Shown here piece by piece: positions 18,330-22,457 of a stretch of 22,457 nucleotides of DNA (within the stretch, counting starts at the first letter, position 1; the number at the start of each line of letters is the position of its first letter). The notes beneath the pieces are model-generated. The model had not been told where the DNA came from. It did no database searches and saw only the letters and a program-made list of their open reading frames with translations. The translations under genes and the position numbers were made by a program. This DNA is from Minisyncoccota bacterium (GTDB lineage: Bacteria; Patescibacteriota; Minisyncoccia; Phycocordibacterales; GCA-2747955), in NCBI GenBank assembly GCA_938010795.1, contig CALLVB010000057.1:1-22457 (forward strand). The letters are read 5' to 3'.

Positions 18330-20455
18330 CTAGAAATAAATGAGTACCGGGTAAGGGGCGGGAAATATAATTCAATATGTGTGGGGTAAACAATACTAGA
18401 CATTGTGAAGTTGTTTCGGAACACTCGTTGACCTCTTTTGCACCCATCATATTGGCTCATAAAGTGACCGGGTGGCCATGCCTACGTCATCCCCCCCCCA
18501 CAATCAGAAACGATCAGCAATATATCTCGCACGAGACTTTCTGCGAAAAAATATCCAATACGGTATTGCGCATCTCCGCTGACTTTTTCACACGCGACTC
18601 ATGATTTGAAACACGTGTGCTGCAAAGGGTTGTAAATTCATAATGAGATGACGTCAGGGGTGCAATCAAATAGATCTATTATACAGAATTACAGAGGCAG
18701 ACTGGAATGTGAGGACTGAAGAGTGGGGTAGTTTGAAATAAAAATAAAACTTCGGGGCTTCACTCCGCACATTTTTCAGGTCAGATTTGACGCGCATCGG
18801 TTTCACCATACTATGCTGTTAAGTTGTTAACACTGAACAAAAACAACTACGGCACCGATATACCGTAGTCAATTCACTATCTAACCACATACAGGGTGGC
18901 TATAAGCCTATAACCTCATTCACGCTAATTGGTCCGAAGGAAGCCCTAAGGAATCGTTGGATCAAAACTCGGGTGAAAGAAATTTGTACATGATTTATGA
19001 GGGCAGGAAAGGAATACTGCTTGTGTTCTTACAAAGAATTGTACATTGCTTGATTGAGCAAGAGACTTGCCAAGTGTGACCCAGAGCCATCTTATGCCCA
19101 GAGCACTACCGTATTTCTGAGAGCATTTCCCTCCACCAAATCCAAGAGCAAATCAAGGCAGGTCACCCATGTTGTGCAGCGGTCCTAGATAAATCTGCGA
19201 TGTTAACCCCTTCGGAGCCCATCAAGCGGGCCTGCCGCCGCGTCACTTGTTTTTACAATGCTTGTTTCAATTTCAACAGAAATTTGAATTTCTCATTTGA
19301 GGAATTTATTTCATAAATAGAAAATGTCTGAAAATTCATAAAACTGTAGCTTTAAAGGAAATTTCTCACACTTAGGGAATAGAAACATTGCATTGAAAAT
19401 ATATGTTTGCCAATGAGGTAGCCAGTACGCATGTACCTCATTGATGTTTACACATTTTTAGCCTACTGCATAGACATCCATGTCTGTGGCCTACTGAAAA
19501 GCAGTTGAGACCGACACTTTGATCAGGTTTTTTTTATTTTTCCTTTCTGTTGGCAACAAATTGTCAAATTATGTTAAGTTTGCCCAAAGGTATGATGAGA
19601 ATATGAGATCCATTTGGATGTGAATGGATTGTAGCTCCAACTTCCAACCTTATGTACCGGTCGGTAACTGTCATTTCATTAAATTAACTTCAAGGCAACT
19701 GATTTACCGGTACTAGTTAGGGATTTGGCCTTCAGGATTGAAGTTAGCGGCAATTGTTTGTGAATATTCTCATGGGTCACAATTTTTCGCACGCCGAAAT
19801 AAAGTATGAGAAAATTCCCATGCGAATCCAGTCATGCCCATCATGCCAATACCGTAGATCTATTTGCATACGAATTATCGCATGATACACCGGAGTCAGT
19901 CAAGCACCAACCTTGACCACCCTCTTTTGCGGTGCCTTTTTGGAGAAAAAATTACATTACAACAACACACTCGTCGAAAACACCACGGGCTAAGCCGCTT
20001 TTACATTTGTGGGCGATATTTCAATACCCAAATCCTTATCACATCATTTTTAATCTTTTGTACTGGTATATTCCGGCAAAACACTTTTTCAGACGCATAC
20101 CACCGAGAAAAAGGGCGCAGAAACTTTCCTAGTAAGGACATTTGGGGATTATAAGGTCATGGTGGGGTAGCAAAACTAGCAATGAAGACTTACAACTTTT
20201 ACAAGAGAAAGCCAAATGTCAATAAGGTTGGAGCACTAGCCAATAGTAACCATGTGCTCCCTACCAATAGTAAACCTAATTGGTTGGAATAACCGTGAGT
20301 GGATATAGCCTAAGTACAGGGTTACTTTCCTATAGTCTTTGATATACCGGTAGGTGACAAGGACTTTTTTAACGTGTATTCCTGCGCGTATCTGTCAAAC
20401 TCTCTAGTCTCTACTTCCGCCCTTCTCCATTCGATACTCGAATCTGTTAGACTCA
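18330..20455. other. Noncoding interval between the Death-domain and ankyrin genes
   Basis: No exon chain or RNA gene is supported. It has a C homopolymer (about 18490), TAGATCTA at 18671 and 19855, and TACCGGTA at 19705 and 20345. CCAATGAGGTAGC..CATGTAC at about 19410 resembles a sequence at 16258. A 96-codon plus-strand frame at 19864-20154 resembles nothing. Confidence 0.4.
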
Positions 20456-21268
20456 ATGGATAAAATAAATGCAAATCCCTTGCTGCGCGTCAGCAGTGCT
20501 GGCAATGTTGTGCGCCTCAACAGACTTTTGAACGACGGCGCCGATCCCAATCAGCCGGATAAGAAGGGAAAGAGTCCGTTGATGATAGCCGCTGAGAAAA
20601 ACAATGGTAGTTTCATAAAAGCGTTGTTAAATGCCGGGGCCAATCCGAACAACCAGGATGATTATGGGAAGGACGCCTTAATGTACGCCACGAGAGACGC
20701 CGACTACTGGTGTGTAAAGCAGCTACTTGAAGCCGGGGCAGAGGTAAATGTCTTCAGTAAATCTGGTAACATTGCCATTGGTTATTTCGTGATGGGACAC
20801 TGTTGGCAACCTCGAAGTCGAAGCAACTGCACCACGTGCCCCAAGTGGAGGAAATACTTCTCATCATCTGTATGTGAAGAAGACACTCCCCCGTTCCCTC
20901 CTTGCCAGAGAGCTGTCCTGAGGCTTCTCCTACAGGAGGGCTCCAGGGTGAATACCGCACATTTGATGGGGCCACGTGGCCTGTTTCTACCTGGACAGCT
21001 ATACGACATACTGAATGCGGCAGGACAGGACATGTATAGGTTCAAGAGAGCTAAGCGGGAGGAAGACTACGACACGGCAAGTGGCAGAGACACGGCTTAC
21101 TACCAGCCTATGGATATGGGAAACATTGCCAGGGATACCATACGGACACACCTATTGAAAATAGACCCCACAACCAACCTTTTTCTGCGGGTTCCGAACC
21201 TCGGCATACCAACCGCCATAGCAAGATACGTCCTACTTGGTGAGGAACTCTTGGGTACCGCCATATAG
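20456..21268 (+). CDS. Ankyrin-repeat protein with SOCS-box-like C-terminus
   Basis: Intronless, 270 residues, starting MDKINANPLL. ANK 1 lies at about 4-36 (LLNDGADPNQPDKKG), ANK 2 at 38-70 (SPLMIAAE..ALLNAGANPN) and ANK 3 at 71-104 (DALMYAT..LLEAGAEVN). A degenerate fourth unit (about 105-168) is interrupted by a cysteine-containing insert and resumes at RAVLRLLLQEGSRVN. The tail (about 222-265) reads ARDTIRTHLL, NLFLRVPNLGIPTAIARYVL. This fits the two halves of a SOCS box, a BC-box-like helix with R..IR..L and an LP-type Cul5-box-like motif LGIPTAIARYVL. ANK-SOCS proteins are substrate receptors of Cullin-5 ubiquitin ligases; here that role is inferred. The core is short (three good repeats). 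An in-frame upstream exon cannot be excluded, but the ATG precedes the first repeat naturally. Confidence 0.75.
   Translation: MDKINANPLLRVSSAGNVVRLNRLLNDGADPNQPDKKGKSPLMIAAEKNNGSFIKALLNAGANPNNQDDYGKDALMYATRDADYWCVKQLLEAGAEVNVFSKSGNIAIGYFVMGHCWQPRSRSNCTTCPKWRKYFSSSVCEEDTPPFPPCQRAVLRLLLQEGSRVNTAHLMGPRGLFLPGQLYDILNAAGQDMYRFKRAKREEDYDTASGRDTAYYQPMDMGNIARDTIRTHLLKIDPTTNLFLRVPNLGIPTAIARYVLLGEELLGTAI

Positions 21269-22457
<1,189 letters not shown>

Noticed and set aside
19864..20154. 96-codon plus-strand frame with paired Cys/His
   Set aside because: Spacing does not fit a zinc finger, and no neighbouring exon or conserved motif supports it.

Overview
The window is eukaryotic and most likely from an invertebrate animal. 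Its genes are split by short introns (mostly about 75-130 bases) with clear GT..AG borders. The intergenic DNA is AT-rich and repeat-rich, with CA microsatellites. The recognisable domains are Crinkler/RHS-type NTPase-nuclease, TPR, Death, and ankyrin plus SOCS-box-like. The short introns would suit a compact early-branching genome such as a sponge, but that is inference and no species is claimed.

The left 12.3 kb is dominated by one minus-strand gene, which I reconstructed by eye as 16 coding exons (12326 down to 1318). Every exon junction keeps the reading phase and the product is about 2,866 residues. Exon 1 is unusually large (about 1,650 codons). It holds a helical N-terminus, a charged coiled coil, an acidic disordered tract, and then a P-loop NTPase of the Crinkler/RHS (CR) type. 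The end of exon 1 plus exons 2-3 encode a restriction-endonuclease-like nuclease with visible E, D and FQxT signatures. Exons 4-15 encode a TPR-like helical array, with several exons of 48-51 codons all in phase 0. Exon 16 carries a 359-residue C-terminal region that I do not recognise. The order effector nuclease, NTPase and repeat array recalls innate immune sensors, but this function is inferred.

From 12.4 to 17.2 kb I find no convincing gene. This stretch holds short tandem repeats, repeated palindromes (GGCCGACTCTTT..AAAGAGTCGG), and strikingly frequent octamers TACCGGTA and TAGATCTA. At 17.2-17.8 kb (minus strand) two exons join in phase to give a small Death-domain-like protein of about 105 residues, possibly with one more upstream exon at 18.3 kb. 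An intron of this gene's upstream region contains a repeat element and a long CA tract. From 18.4 to 20.4 kb nothing coding is supported.

At 20456-21268 (plus strand) there is an intronless 270-residue ankyrin-repeat protein with a SOCS-box-like tail, followed by a polyadenylation signal about 390 bases downstream. The rest is noncoding and ends in a CA microsatellite. All three genes carry domains familiar from animal immune or stress signalling (CR nuclease/TPR, Death, ANK-SOCS). Whether they act together cannot be decided from the sequence.
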